Shown piece after piece: positions 48,236 to 60,305 of a stretch of DNA of 64,000 bases. The notes beneath the pieces were generated by a model that did no database searches, was not told the origin of the DNA, and was given only the letters and a program-made list of their open reading frames with translations. The stretch comes from Lithospermum erythrorhizon (taxonomy: Eukaryota > Streptophyta > Magnoliopsida > Boraginales > Boraginaceae). Both the position numbers and the translations under genes were made by a program. The stretch covers positions 1,116,001-1,180,000 of the forward strand of contig JADFUC010000278.1 of the NCBI GenBank assembly GCA_019722365.1, in the 5' to 3' direction. Position 1 is the stretch's first letter; each line of letters opens with the position of its first letter.

Positions 48236-48239
48236 TTAC

Positions 48240-48470
48240 TTTTGTAATGTGCTGGGGACCGCAGCGCATTGGCCGAATGCCAGACGGTAGACTTATCACT
48301 CTCAATAACCGCAAATCAAGCCGTGAAATCACTTCCTGCATAAAATTGCAGGAAAAAAACTCGACTAAAAAAGTGTCAGACGCAGAATCGTGCTTTTATT
48401 TAATCGCGACTCACAAAAGCCACCTAATCCACCAACTCGGCTATCTCACAGAAGATATGTACAGTACTGT
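48240..48470 (-). repeat. Possible tRNA-derived SINE
   Basis: On the minus strand, GATAGCCGAGTTGGTGG (about 48,437) resembles a pol III A box, and GCACGATTCTGC (about 48,390) a weak B box about 45 bp further. The body includes a perfect 8-bp hairpin (ttcctgca/tgcaggaa, 48,333-48,354). Flanking target duplications were not seen. The ORF across it (48,229-48,525) is not convincing. Confidence 0.35.
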
Positions 48471-48529
48471 ATTATACAATACATACATAGTCTGTAGAAT
48501 GTTTGTATCTCGCACTCGAACATGATGGA

Positions 48530-51178
48530 ACCTAAATTTTTTATTTGAATCAAAATTAGCAAGTTAATAGTAATTAATAATACACCTCAAACTTTTATTT
48601 GAATTGAAATTATGAAGTTAATAGTAAAGTGTGTTAAAAATACTATCTTTTTTGTATACTTTTCAAGTTAATTTTTTTAATTCATTAAAAATTATTTGAA
48701 TTGAAAATCTAAAAAGTCAACCATTAAAATCTTAAGATGCGATAATTTTTTGTGATGAGAAAGATAATGAATTACTAATAAATGATATTTTTGTTCAATC
48801 ATAATTATATATATTTGTAGATTAAGGTTACTATAAAATTATTTGTGAATTTAACGATTGAAATGAAACTGAACAATCTTTTTCTTACGTGGAGTATATT
48901 TATGGTGAACTATCAATATACTCTGGCCACTGGTATATATTACTCAGCAATTTAACTCCTACGTATAACTCAATATTACTGCAATGTAGAATTTCACATC
49001 AAGGGCTTCAACCTTTTAAAAATGAAGAACCATTCAAGCATGGAAATTAAAATGAATAAGATTCAAAGATGGCAAAGACAAGCATGTGAGTGCAAGGCTT
49101 AAGTTCGGGTCATTATAAGCGCACCACGTGTCCTCGAACATCCGGGTCAGAGTAATTATGTCAATGGTAGTACCCCATCCATTGCCTTATTAGTCGGGAT
49201 GTTCTACATCCGTATTAACACCTCGCTAATTCCGTATATATACTGTATAATAAATCATCATTTTGGCTCCATATCACCGGGTCTCCTTATTTCTGCTGAC
49301 CTATATTCTTGAGAATGGAAGAACAAGGAATCAGTTCTCAAGCTCAAGATGATTAAACCTTCATTGTACAATGTAATTTAACGGGTTTACGCTGGTGGAG
49401 TGTCCCTATGCGAGGAGCATGGGTATTGAGGCTCGCCTCGAATCGCCCATGACTATCACTCTGATTCAACCTCGATTACCTCAAGTTCTACTAATGCATC
49501 TGGTGCGAGTTCTCCCTCTCCTCAACCGTCGGTTCTAGACAAGAGCACTGGACATAACCTGCCATCGATATGCTGGCTGATTGCCACGCTTTTTCATACG
49601 TCTATAAAAGGTACACATCCTGCCATTGTTTGTGCTTTCACTTTTACTTTGAGTCAAATCCCCATAACCTCCAAACTCCTCCCAACCCCCAGTTCTTCTT
49701 CCCCGAAATTACTCCTTCTTTTGTCGACTCGCTACAACTCCTCCTTTCGCTTCCAGTGATGTACATCGATCATTTCCATCTTCTTGTTTTATTTCTCTGT
49801 AATTGTATGGATTTATGTCGAATATGAACCGTTTCTTCAGTTTTTCAAGTTTCGAGTTTCTCTGAATTAGGGATTTTTTCAGTTCGTGATTGGGAACGCC
49901 TTGAAGTCAGATAAGGATTTGGTCGTTGGGACGCATCGTCCGATTAATAGGTTTACTTTATTTGGTTTTGTATTATTCGACCGAATTTAGCCATGAATTC
50001 GAAGTTTGGAGGTCAAAAATGACAAGCTATGTTCAACGGTTCATTCAATCCCTAACTCGGTCGCCACTCACATAAAATTGGTCATTAATTCTTTTGAGTT
50101 GGCAGGAAGCTTATTGTGACCTTTTATTTTCTGTAATTATGGATTTGCCCTGCTCTCATCCCTCAGCCTCGCTAACCCAGAATTTTCTCTGACAGTAAAA
50201 TGTTTGGAGTCGTCAGTCCAACGCTACTTCGTGGTTCCGCCCCAAGTGACCGAGGTCAAGCCTTCGATAAAATGGGAAACGCCAGCCGCTGTAGGCGATT
50301 GGCCCCTCAAGTGCATAATCGATTATTCCAAATTGCCGAGACCATCAAGCTTCCATCTTCCCTAACGAACTCGGTGAAGTTCTCGAAAGTGGCGAGGTCG
50401 CCACCGTTGGGTATTACGGCATCCTCCCTACTTTCAGAAAGAACTCTTCCTCCCAAATCCTAACTAATCTACTCAATTAGTCGGATTACAACCAACTTCT
50501 CCATCCCTCACACGATGGTGACACCCGTCTCTGCCCCAGGCGACACCATATCTTCCTCATATTGTAAACGACTCGCATTCCTCGATCTAACTCCCCGGTT
50601 ATACCAAAGGTGTCAGCTTAAAGTTCTTTTACATACGGAATGCGACTTCCGTTTTCCCCTTTTGTAAATAACCTTCTTATCTCCATTAACCGAGCCCCGG
50701 GCCAACTCGCCCCTATCGGTGGGTGGCTAAATATAACCATCTTTGAAGTCGCATGTCGATGCGCGGGTTGAACTAAATCATTTCATTCTTTGTTTTTTGC
50801 CTTATTTTCCGTTTCCCAATCACAATTTCAAACCATATTCACTCGTCAAGGAAACAACATTTATCAAATGTAATCCCCCCGATGTGCTATCATAAGAAAT
50901 GGCCCTTCACAGTGAGGTACGATCAAGCGTGTCCCTCGCATCTGGACACTGCAAGAGGAGGCTAAAGTTCTTCCCATGTAGAGCGATGATATATCTGCTG
51001 TGACTGTGGACGCGATCCTCCTTCCTTAAGATGACAATAAATTACTCGTACGCGCCTTCACGTACGGTGCCATCCTCATAAGGCCGCTCGCATACGACAA
51101 GGAATTTAATCCTGCTGCCTCAAGCGATCCTCCTTCCCGGGTATAACTTATATCTGCTGTTTCTTCATTTGTATAAAT
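48530..51178. other. Intergenic DNA turning into GC-rich decayed repeat
   Basis: 48,530-49,300 is AT-rich and empty. 49,300-51,178 is more GC- and CG-rich than the gene island. It carries a TATA-like tctataaaagg at 49,599 and broken open frames (49,570-49,827; 50,200-50,463) without any domain that I recognise. A TATAAAAGG box followed by a long decayed frame is compatible with an old LTR-retrotransposon LTR and leader. Similar sequence quality resumes at 53,345, right of the LTR below. Confidence 0.35.
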
Positions 51179-51924
51179 TGTAACGATCCGCCTGTGTCAG
51201 ACGCCCGCGAGGTTAATCGCCCCAAATCCTCGACACCGCAGTCACCAATCACTACTTAATTCAATTTTAGAAGAAACCCTGCCTCGAAACAACTCAACAA
51301 AATAATATACAACCGCCAAAACACTTTTTAAGAAAAGAATCCATCGTGGTATTCCTAACCACATAACAAAGAACCAACATACAACATAACCTGTATACAA
51401 ACTATCAACCTAGCAACAACAAAAGTATCCCAAAAATAATAACTATATGGGGACAACAAACCACAATCCAACAAAAACAAAGAGATCGCGAGGATCAATC
51501 GCCACCGTCACCACCTAAGCTCTACAAGACAAACACCGGCAAGCCCGGCACTCGTAATGCCACCACCCGTCAAATCCCAAGAACGAAATCGCCGCCCATA
51601 AATAATGTATGTAAATGCTAAGTTTTAGTGAATATATATATCTCAAGAATGAAATTAACCTCCAATCACGCAATAAAGGTATCACCAAAGTAGATGATAT
51701 CAGATACATAGATAAGCTCGTACATAATATTCAACTTGCAGATCTTAATATAAAGTTATTAGCTATTTCACTATCATTTACTAAAGTTCATAAATTCGGA
51801 GCATTTCAATGTACATTCAAGATATGAATCAACAATAACATATTTATAATTCACAGCGGACCGCAACAACACGTAACAATCAATAGACCTTACTCCATCA
51901 CACAACGATTTACATCATTAATCC

Positions 51925-51964
51925 TCAACAACTCAACAACTCAACAACTCAACAACTCAACAAT
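51925..51964. repeat. 8-bp tandem repeat (CAACAACT)n
   Basis: About five units of caacaact inside the LTR candidate, with further degenerate copies to about 52,000. Confidence 0.85.
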
Positions 51965-52083
51965 AGTATCAACTCAACAACTCAACAATCCTACAACTCA
52001 ATATAAGTCCGGATTTCTACAACTAATGCGCATATAATCAACCTCAACCTGCAGGGAGAAACTTATGCCCGTCGACATAAGCT

Positions 52084-52142
52084 ATCACCGAATCGTAACG
52101 AGGTACGAAGCAATCACCGAATCGTAACTAAGTACGAAGCAA
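52084..52142. repeat. 30-bp tandem duplication inside the LTR candidate
   Basis: atcaccgaatcgtaacNa followed by a gtacgaagca end occurs at 52,084 and again at about 52,113, differing at two or three positions. Confidence 0.85.
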
Positions 52143-53344
52143 TTTACCGGACAATACAACTCAACACACAACATCAACTCATATACAACTCTTCCTAATA
52201 CGACTCAACAACTCCTCAAAACACCTGTACGACTCATGAGACCACAGACACAACCCAACGACTCAACCCACAACGCATATTCAACATATAATTTAACACA
52301 AGATCACATATATACACATACACATATCCGTAATCAAATAGTTAATCAACACCTACGGTGATATACCACCTCTGCTTGGGGCTATATAAAATCCGCTAAT
52401 CACAACAACGACCTTTCCTGTTTATCAACGCTAAACAAACATTCGTAATTATAATTACTACTTATACAACTAGTAATTTAACATTCTACCTATATTTAAT
52501 CTCATATCGATATTCTGTGTGTAACTCCAACAAAAGTTCCCACTATAACTTCTATTCCTAACTTAAGTTCTAACTTTCCATTCTAACGATCGAGTTCCAA
52601 CTAGTTTCAAAGCCCTAACGCTCCGATATAAACAACTAATCACATTTCTGTCCATCTTTAATTTCAAAACCTAATTAACTACTCAACTTACAAAACTCTG
52701 CTTTTATCCAAACATTCTTTAATCACCTAAAAATCACAACCTACACCTCGAAACAACCCCTAATAAAAGTCAAGAACACACTTCTACCATTTTAAAATCA
52801 TTTAGAAAAGTCAACAAAAGTCAACAAAGTCAATTCATAATCCCTCAACAATTTAACCCCACAAATCGATTATTATCACCTCTTATACGATAATCTAAGC
52901 TAGATGGCCATCTCTATAACATTATAAATATCAAACTCAAAGTCAACTCAATTATCCAAAAGTCAAATAATCCTAAGAAATACTAAAAGATTCGAACTTC
53001 TTACCTTAAACGTAGATTTACTCTAGAAAACTGTCTAATAAATTTAGGACCGAAACTTGCAAGACGAGGAAGAAAATGAAGAACAAAATCAAGTGGAAAA
53101 TTGTTGTGGGTTCGGCCAACTTAAGAAAGCAAGAAGAAGCTAAGAGAATACAAGTCATTTGGGATAACTATGAAATAACCACCTAGGAGTTCGTGCAAGA
53201 TATTTCAAGAATTGTGCAAGTTCTCGTTCGGTTTTCGGTTTAGTTTCTCGTCTCGGTTTAACAACACAACTCTAACATAAATTTAACTTCTAACCCCAAA
53301 TAATATTACAATAATGCTCAAACGGAACGGGTTATTACATAATA

Positions 53345-56300
53345 TGTGTTTCTAATACCTCTTCTTGTTTTTGGTGTGAGGAGATTCTCTTACGTGGACG
53401 CCGATCATGCCTTGAAGAAATGCTGATTTCGACGACACGGGTTCAAGAGACGGCCGACTTTTTTCCCTCGAGTGGCCATCACTTAAAACAAAAACCGGCA
53501 TGCCACGATCCCCAGCCTCCTTGTACTACTCCTCCAACCACAACAAATCCTCCCACCAACATTCCTCTCGCTAAGATCCCTTCGACGTCACAGTCACAAT
53601 AAACCCCCTCTTCTCGTAGCTCGCAACCCATCAAATCCATTCAAGGTCCACGAGAGAATTGTGCTCCTGTGTTCCCTTCAGACTTAAATTGGCGGTGTTG
53701 GATTCTCACAAGCAAGTGGAGGAATCGTATAATGGCTCCATGTCTCATCATTTGATCCAACAACAGTCCTCGGTGATTTTAGACTTTTCACCACTCTTTC
53801 TCGACATCACGAGGGAGCGTGACTTCCTTCCCAACGACAATTCAAAGATTCCTCCAATTGCCTCCAATCACGTCTCACACCCAATCGGTGCCCTCCTCGT
53901 CAGTTTGGCGAACCCTTCACCAAAAAAGCAGGGAAAGTGCCATCGTGAAAGCCCAAGTTCCTCCTTATGACGGGCGATAATTCGCGCCCATATAGACTTC
54001 CCAACGTGGAAGTCACACGCGAGGCTACTCCGAACACCTCCAAGCAGTTTCATTTTACGCGTAAAGCCCTTTGCTAACGCTATGTTGCCGCGAGATACGC
54101 CCGTAGCGATCATTTCAGAAGTTTCGCCAAACCGCGGGGCTATTGGCAAACGAGGTTCATGCTTTTATCTCTTACTCTTTGCTTTCATGGTTCGTGTTTT
54201 GTCTTCGACATTTGCGTCTTTATAAAGCGCTAAATGGGTTGTTTTTCGCTAAGCTGAATCGACCGCCCGCCTTATGAATATCGGGTTTCGAAAAGATCGA
54301 GGTTTCGGCGAAGGTGATCGCTACCAAGAAGAAGCCGTTGAAGCGCAGTATGATCCGATCACGGTGCGAGGAACGTGCGGCCTTTCCAGCGCAGGAACGC
54401 GACGTAAGCCGGAAACGCCTCGCCGGGGTGTTGAAAAGGCCGAAAGAAACATCTGCCAGGCCAGGCGCATGCATGCAAGCTCGCCATGGGACCCGGAGAC
54501 GGTAACGCTGGGGACCTGGAGAGGACGACTCGGGTCCTCTCGTGCGAAAGTGAAGTAGCTTTAGCTTCGCAGCCAGCTGCAGTAAAAAGTCGCCGTGCCG
54601 CATGCCAGAGATGCTCAAGCATTCTTCACAACCCTATTTATCAGAAGAAAGTGGGTCGTGAATGTGCCTCCTACCTTACCCACTTTACCATCGTGAAAGC
54701 GAGAAATTTTAAAACTTGGTTCTCGCTCAGGTCGAGCAAGCACTATCCATTTCGTACGCGCCTTCTCTGCATCCCATAGCCTTTAATTTAGGACGGTAAA
54801 GTAGATAGTCTCGTGACGCGAATGTCGAAGCTTCCCCCTCGGGAGCACGAAGAGGGTGCCAAACTCAATCGCGACCTTTTGCTTTCCTTTTAATTTGCAT
54901 CCTCACATTTCTCTAATCTTTGAACAATTTCACCTACATGTGTCCTTTTTGAATGATTTTCTATTTTCCTATAAGAAGGTTTTGTTTTGTTTCAATTTTC
55001 ATTTTGCTATGCAATGCATTATCATATATATCTTCGCTCTCATGTAAATGGTTTTGTATTATCGCGGATTATCACAATCTCCAAAGTCGAATTCTTCTAG
55101 GCGGCATTAAGTGTCATTCACGGTAGATCTCGCTGTAGCCGGATGCCAGAAGTTTACTACAAATCCCTCGGCGTGATTCGCACAAACTGAGCGTTACTCG
55201 CCTCATGGATGCTGTCTTACTTTTAGCAGCATAAAGGTCCGTCATGGATGCTACTTGGTATTTAAGCGAATGATCGGGGCTCGGCCTTATAACTATACGA
55301 TACATGTCATCAAACCGCTAGGATAGCGCGGATGTAACCAACCATGACCGCACATTCCAAGACACATTTAAGTATTAATATTTGGCCGCTAGACAGACAA
55401 GCAAAGGGTGATCACATCCTATTTAGCTTTCTAACTCATACGTTTCCCGGATCAATCACGTCACGACAATGGCGTCCTTCCTATTTAGGACTCAACTTGT
55501 TTTTATCTTGGACGAGTTCGATTAGAACCTCGCTTTATCATGTGTCTGCATTTTCGCTTTTCATGATTACTAAAATATTGATTTATCATCTAACATGTAA
55601 TGATTAAGTATTTTTATGTAGTCATGTTAGAAAGATGTTTCATAAGTGACTTCAAACTAATATACCTTTAGTAAGTACAAGACCATCATTACTGGTGGTT
55701 AAGATATTCAAAGAACGGCGTAACGCCAAAATGGATTCAAAGCAGTTAAGCCGATTCGAGAGCGCAATGACATCGTCGACGGTACCATGATGCAAACCTT
55801 ACAAAGATAAAAGTTAAATTTCCAATAATACTAAATTCTCTTGAAATAATCTTAGTCGTTTCCTCATACGAGATATTTTTAAATAATTATTGACAAAAAG
55901 TTGTTAAGCATTTTAAAGTTTTAAGACGCTTTTGTCAAAATAAAATATTTTGGAAATATTTACATTTAGAAACAGGGGTTGTAATTTATTTCTTAAAGGG
56001 TTTCAAAATACCTTTTCACGCATTTTGAATCACAAAATCGGAGTTATAACGGCCGGAAAATTATGTTTTAGTTATCCATCGCACCAGACGCTGGCGCAAA
56101 TGATTCCATCATGTCCATGCTCTCACGGAGCACCCCATGAGGGTCTCGATGAAACCGAGTAAACTTTCAGAAGTTCATCGAGCACTCACGAGGCCCCATA
56201 AATATCGACATGACCTGAGCCCAAGTTTACACTATAAAAACTCCACTCAACCTGATTCATTCCCAAGCCTTCTCCTATTTGTTCAACACTGTTTAAGGTA

Positions 56301-57490
56301 AATCTCTAATTGTATCAAATATCTCTTTGAATAAGCTTCACTTTACTATCTTCAATGCTGACTAATCATGCTTAACTTTTATATATGTAGATCGCGAGCA
56401 AAGCAAGGAGCATTCCACGTGTTTAAGCTGAATCGCTTAAGAGAGAAAACAAGTTTATCAAGTTCATATCTACTCAACAAGGAGTTCATGTCAATTTATT
56501 ATCTACTCAATTAAGGAGTTTTAAGTTTTACAAACATTTGTATTTCTATCAGCTCATCGAGAGCATTTAGATTGGGATAGTAACAATCTCTATTTCTATA
56601 AAGAAATATCCCATCGAGTTAGGATTTGATCTTCATACTTATGCTCGAGGTCCCGAGGTATCATGAAGCTACCCAAACTAGAATCGAGATTACCATATCG
56701 TTTGGTATACGTCAAAGAATAAGACATAGTAATGGAGTCAAGTATTAACTCAACTCGACAGGTCAAGCTCAGAAAGTACGCGTTCAACAGTAAGTGATCT
56801 TCTTACTCGAAGCTCAACTCGACAGGATCTATTGAAAGATCAAGCACCGCCTTTGTAGGCTGGCAACAAGGTTGTTCCAACGTCAAGGGCATCTCAACGC
56901 TCGGGGTTCTCCCGAGGCCCGCCCGAGGGTTCTCGAGCTTGCCTGAGGCGTAGCTTGGGCAGCGGTCTATGGGTTACCTAGACTCTCATATAATGAGTCG
57001 CTTATATATGGGGTTACATTTCCAAATCAGTTCATGAGATTGAACACTAGGTTTGCGAGCTTCGTTAATTAATGAGAGTTTGTATTTCCTCATCCACTCG
57101 GCTCTTTTATGCTTGGTGTTCATATTATCCCATATATGCTAGAGTTACTAAGTTTCTATTATATGCATGATTATGACATAAATTGTGTTTGCTTTTCAAT
57201 TGTTTAAAACGTAAAAAGTAATTTATTTATTAATTTTATATCTCCGTAATAGAATGATCAATTGAACTTAATTGTTTATTTTTGCATTGATTAAATTATA
57301 TTATTTATTTGATTTGCATTGTGTTTCATATATCAAATAAAATATTGTTTAAAAAGGATACTAATATTACTTTAGCCTATTCCGTATTTATTTTACAAAT
57401 TGCTAAAGTAGTATTTCCAGTGAAATTTGTATTAAAGTTTTCTGAAACAGCACATCAGCGGCTTCTTGACCTTATTGACCCCCCTTCTAA
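53345..57490. other. GC-rich decayed repeat DNA, including an island at 54,230-54,620
   Basis: 53,400-55,350 is markedly more GC-rich than the gene island. It holds overlapping open frames on both strands (for example 53,659-53,970 plus; 54,220-54,618 and 54,359-54,622 minus; 54,274-54,558 plus). None shows a recognised domain. 55,350-57,490 becomes AT-rich towards the Copia primer-binding site, and its last part is presumably that element's left LTR. A TATA-like cttatatatgggg lies at 57,001. I cannot name an element for the GC-rich part. Confidence 0.35.
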
Positions 57491-57492
57491 GG

Positions 57493-58115
57493 TTGTCATA
57501 TAGTCTAACCAGAGGTATCAGAGCGGGTCTCTACATTGAGTCTAACACCTCGTAGAGTTGATCTTGAAAATGATGACAATCATGTGTGATTCGTTTATTT
57601 TAGGTTATGATTATAATATTGCTTCTATATTTTGTGCATTTAACTTTGTTGATTGGAAGTGTAAAATGAAAACATTCTTCAAGCACAAGACTATGGATTG
57701 TATATTATAGTGGAACAAGGAATGCCTATAGCAAAATATGAAGGATCTCAATGGGAAGAAAAGCCAAGAAGTGGATCGCTTAAGCTTTAATGAGGGAGTA
57801 TGAGGCGAGAGTCTCCCAAAGAGATGCAATCGAGCTAAAGATTTATGGGATTTCTTGCAAATGAAGTATGGTGAATCAACATCAACCAACACCCTTGAAA
57901 TCATAGAGGAAGAGGAAGTAGTACAAATGATTGATTTCAATAGTATGATTTCATCTCTTACTCATTTTAAAGAACTAAATGATAAATTGATTGATGATTT
58001 AAATGTTCTTTGTATGAGTAATACTTCATCTCTTGAGATACTTAATGAGATGTCACATGAGCTTAATTTTTATGAAAAACTCTTTAATCTCATACGTCCT
58101 TCCTTTATTTGAGAA
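57493..58115 (+). mobile_element. Ty1/Copia fragment: primer-binding site and gag remnant
   Basis: GGTATCAGAGCGGGTCT (57,514-57,530) fits a tRNA-iMet primer-binding site. The LTR may end at ...ggttgtca (57,498). Downstream are broken pieces of Copia gag: VDWKCKMKTFF (about 57,645), RAKDLWDFLQMKYGESTSTN (about 57,829-57,890), then DFNSMISSLTHFKELND (57,931-57,981). This is the UBN2-type order: W-x-x-x-M, A-K-x-x-W-x-x-L, then F-x-x-I-x-x-L. Several frame changes before 57,850. No protease, integrase or RT follows, so the element is truncated. Confidence 0.7.
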
Positions 58116-59372
58116 AATATTTCAAGAAAATGAGGATTTTGAGTGTGACACTTGGTTTCAAAGCGAGCATGAGAAAATATTTTCATATGATGATTTTAAT
58201 AGAAAATGATACATGTATGAAGAATATGCCTTAAAGTGCTTGAACATTAATTTGACCTTACATGACAATGTACCAATTGATTATTCTATAGAAAATCATG
58301 TTAAGGCCAATTGTGATAATAACATGATATGTTCCTTTGATATTGATTGTTCACATGATGTTGTTTAAAATATTGTATATCTAACAAATCATGATGAAAT
58401 CCCTTGTGAGCATGTTATTTTTTATTGTAGTACATGTGGCTTAAATGATAATATGCATATATGTGTACACAAATCACATAAATAATGTGATTGTCCCACC
58501 TTGCGTCTAAATGTATTACGTATTTTATTGTGGTTTTAATGGACATAAGAATTTGATTGCCACACTTGAAAGGAAGAGTGATAAAATATATTAATACTAT
58601 ATGGGTAGGCTAAAAACGCCCCATGGACCCAAAAGATTTGGATACAAATACCTATTGGTGATCTATAGGTCGAGGCGTGCAAGGAATGATGATCATTGAG
58701 CTTCATGGAATATTGTGAATGATCACTCCTTGTTTGGATGGTAACCATTGTGCATTAAAAGTTGGTATATTCTAATCTTGGTTATCATTGAAACTTTTTA
58801 TATATGGTTTGTGCCCCTTCTAGTATGATTGGATGTTTTCATTGTTTTATATGTTATTTTCATACTTGTTTGAGCAAGGTATTTTTCATTCCCAAGAGAA
58901 CTTTTGTTCGATTAATGAAGTTATTATGAGCCTTAAACAAATTGCCACCCCTAAGAGAACTTTTGTTCGAGGGGTGATTTGATGATCCATAGATGCACTT
59001 TTACAATATGCTATTTGTTTATGCATGTCTTTATCGTTTATTCTATATGCTTTAAGATTGACATGTCCTTTTATGCAAATTGAAATTATGTGAGCTTATG
59101 CTAAATTTTGTTGTGATAAAACATGTTTTGACATAAATTGTTTTCATTGCATGAAAAACTTTTTTATTCAAAATATTTATTTTCAAAACTCATCCGAAAA
59201 GTTATTCTTGAGATTAAAATTCTTGCATGTCTTATCTTGTTTAAATCTCTCTTTGACTTTGCTCTTTGTCTTACCCTTGACATGTGTTTGGTAAACTAAA
59301 GATTGAGTTATGCCGTCTTGTCGACTACACCGAACTTTGTATGTTTATGCTTTAAATGCCCGACTCGTATGT
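58116..59372. other. Continuation of the Copia fragment, unrecognised
   Basis: 58,140-58,520 still reads protein-like in pieces (CEHVIFYCSTCGLND, with spaced Cys) but matches nothing that I know. aagagaacttttgttcga occurs twice (58,896 and 58,953). The second is followed by a purine tract (gaggggtgatt), a possible PPT, and TGATGATCC. No frame is open long enough to call. Confidence 0.35.
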
Positions 59373-60305
59373 TGGAAATCAATGAGAATTGATTCCATTT
59401 ATTATGCCGTTGCGACAATTGTATCAATTCATTTACCAGTTGAGTTAAATGTGATTATCAGAACTTAGTGTTCAACTTAGTAATTGCATATTACTGGTGT
59501 GGGTTCTCATGATAATTTAAGGGGTTATGAGCGATTGCTAGATCTTTACTCGTGTCGTTAATAATAGTAATTGGTCAATTATTGTTATTATACAACTTAC
59601 TAATATCGAGCCTAGAAAGGTCACACACATACGGTGACGTTAGTTATATTTCATGTATGAAATTAAAGAGAACTATATAATTGAGAAATGTATTTCTCGA
59701 TTGAGTTCTACATTTTATGTAGAATATCGATTGAACAAATAGAATCAATTAAATAGTTATTTAATTGATTAGAATGAAACCCCAAGTATTTATCGATAAC
59801 TTGAAGATTGATATTGACTCATTACTATTTAATTGGCTTAATTAAATAGTTCGACTCGTCTTGACTTCGTTAGTGTCTTAGCGAACTAATAGGAGATTCT
59901 TGAGTCGAAACTAATCGCTTGCTTCGGGTTCTTATCGGGCTTGTTTTAACCTAGCCATATATAAGCAAACTTTAGAGACTTTCATCATAAGTTTTTGAGA
60001 AGAATTTTATCACAAAACCTAAATGCCGCCCACTCTGGCGAAATTCTCGAGAATTTTGGGGTTTTCTAGTTTTGTTAGAGTAACTTTGTTCTTAGCGTAA
60101 ATTAGTTAGCAGTTCAACCCCTCACGGGTGTGGATCAGCTAGAATCATACGATTGATAACAGCAAGGAGCTGAAGGAAGTCAAATTCACGTTGTAGGCGT
60201 GTCGGAACTTTGGTGGAATTTGCCCTCTTGATGTAAGTACTGTTTATTAAGTATATTGTAAATATATATGTTTTTGTATTTAAATAATGTAGTATACGCA
60301 CAAGA
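59373..60305 (+). mobile_element. Candidate Copia-type LTR
   Basis: TGTTGGAAATCAATGAG at 59,373 is a common start of plant Copia LTRs. A promoter-like catatataagc lies at 59,955, about 580 bp in, as expected for U3. The right end is uncertain; a CA at about 60,303 is only one option. No primer-binding site follows and no second copy is in the window, so this may be a solo LTR or a fragment. Confidence 0.4.

Larger units (their letters stand above)
51179..53339 (-). mobile_element. Candidate Gypsy-type solo LTR (about 2.16 kb)
   Basis: The stretch starts TGTAACGATCCGCC and ends AACGGGTTATTACA, so it has matching TG...CA ends with inverted TGTAA/TTACA tips. On the minus strand it begins TGTAATAACCCGTTCC, much like the LTR start at 62,925 (TGTCTAATAACCCGTTAC). 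Both continue to a similar part (gtaagaaNtt ... tatttctt ... ttgactt). Flanks are taaat and taata, so no exact target duplication. No internal gag-pol adjoins it. Composition is strongly strand-biased (C/A-rich on plus) and differs from its flanks, which look alike; this suggests insertion into an older element. Confidence 0.6.

Noticed and set aside
48405..48470. Complete tRNA gene on the minus strand
   Set aside because: Only an A-box-like region fits; acceptor and anticodon stems do not pair. Reported as a possible SINE instead.
53420..53602. Pro/Thr-rich plus frame resembling a cell-wall protein
   Set aside because: Short, C-rich low-complexity sequence in decayed repeat DNA, with no signal peptide or conserved motif.
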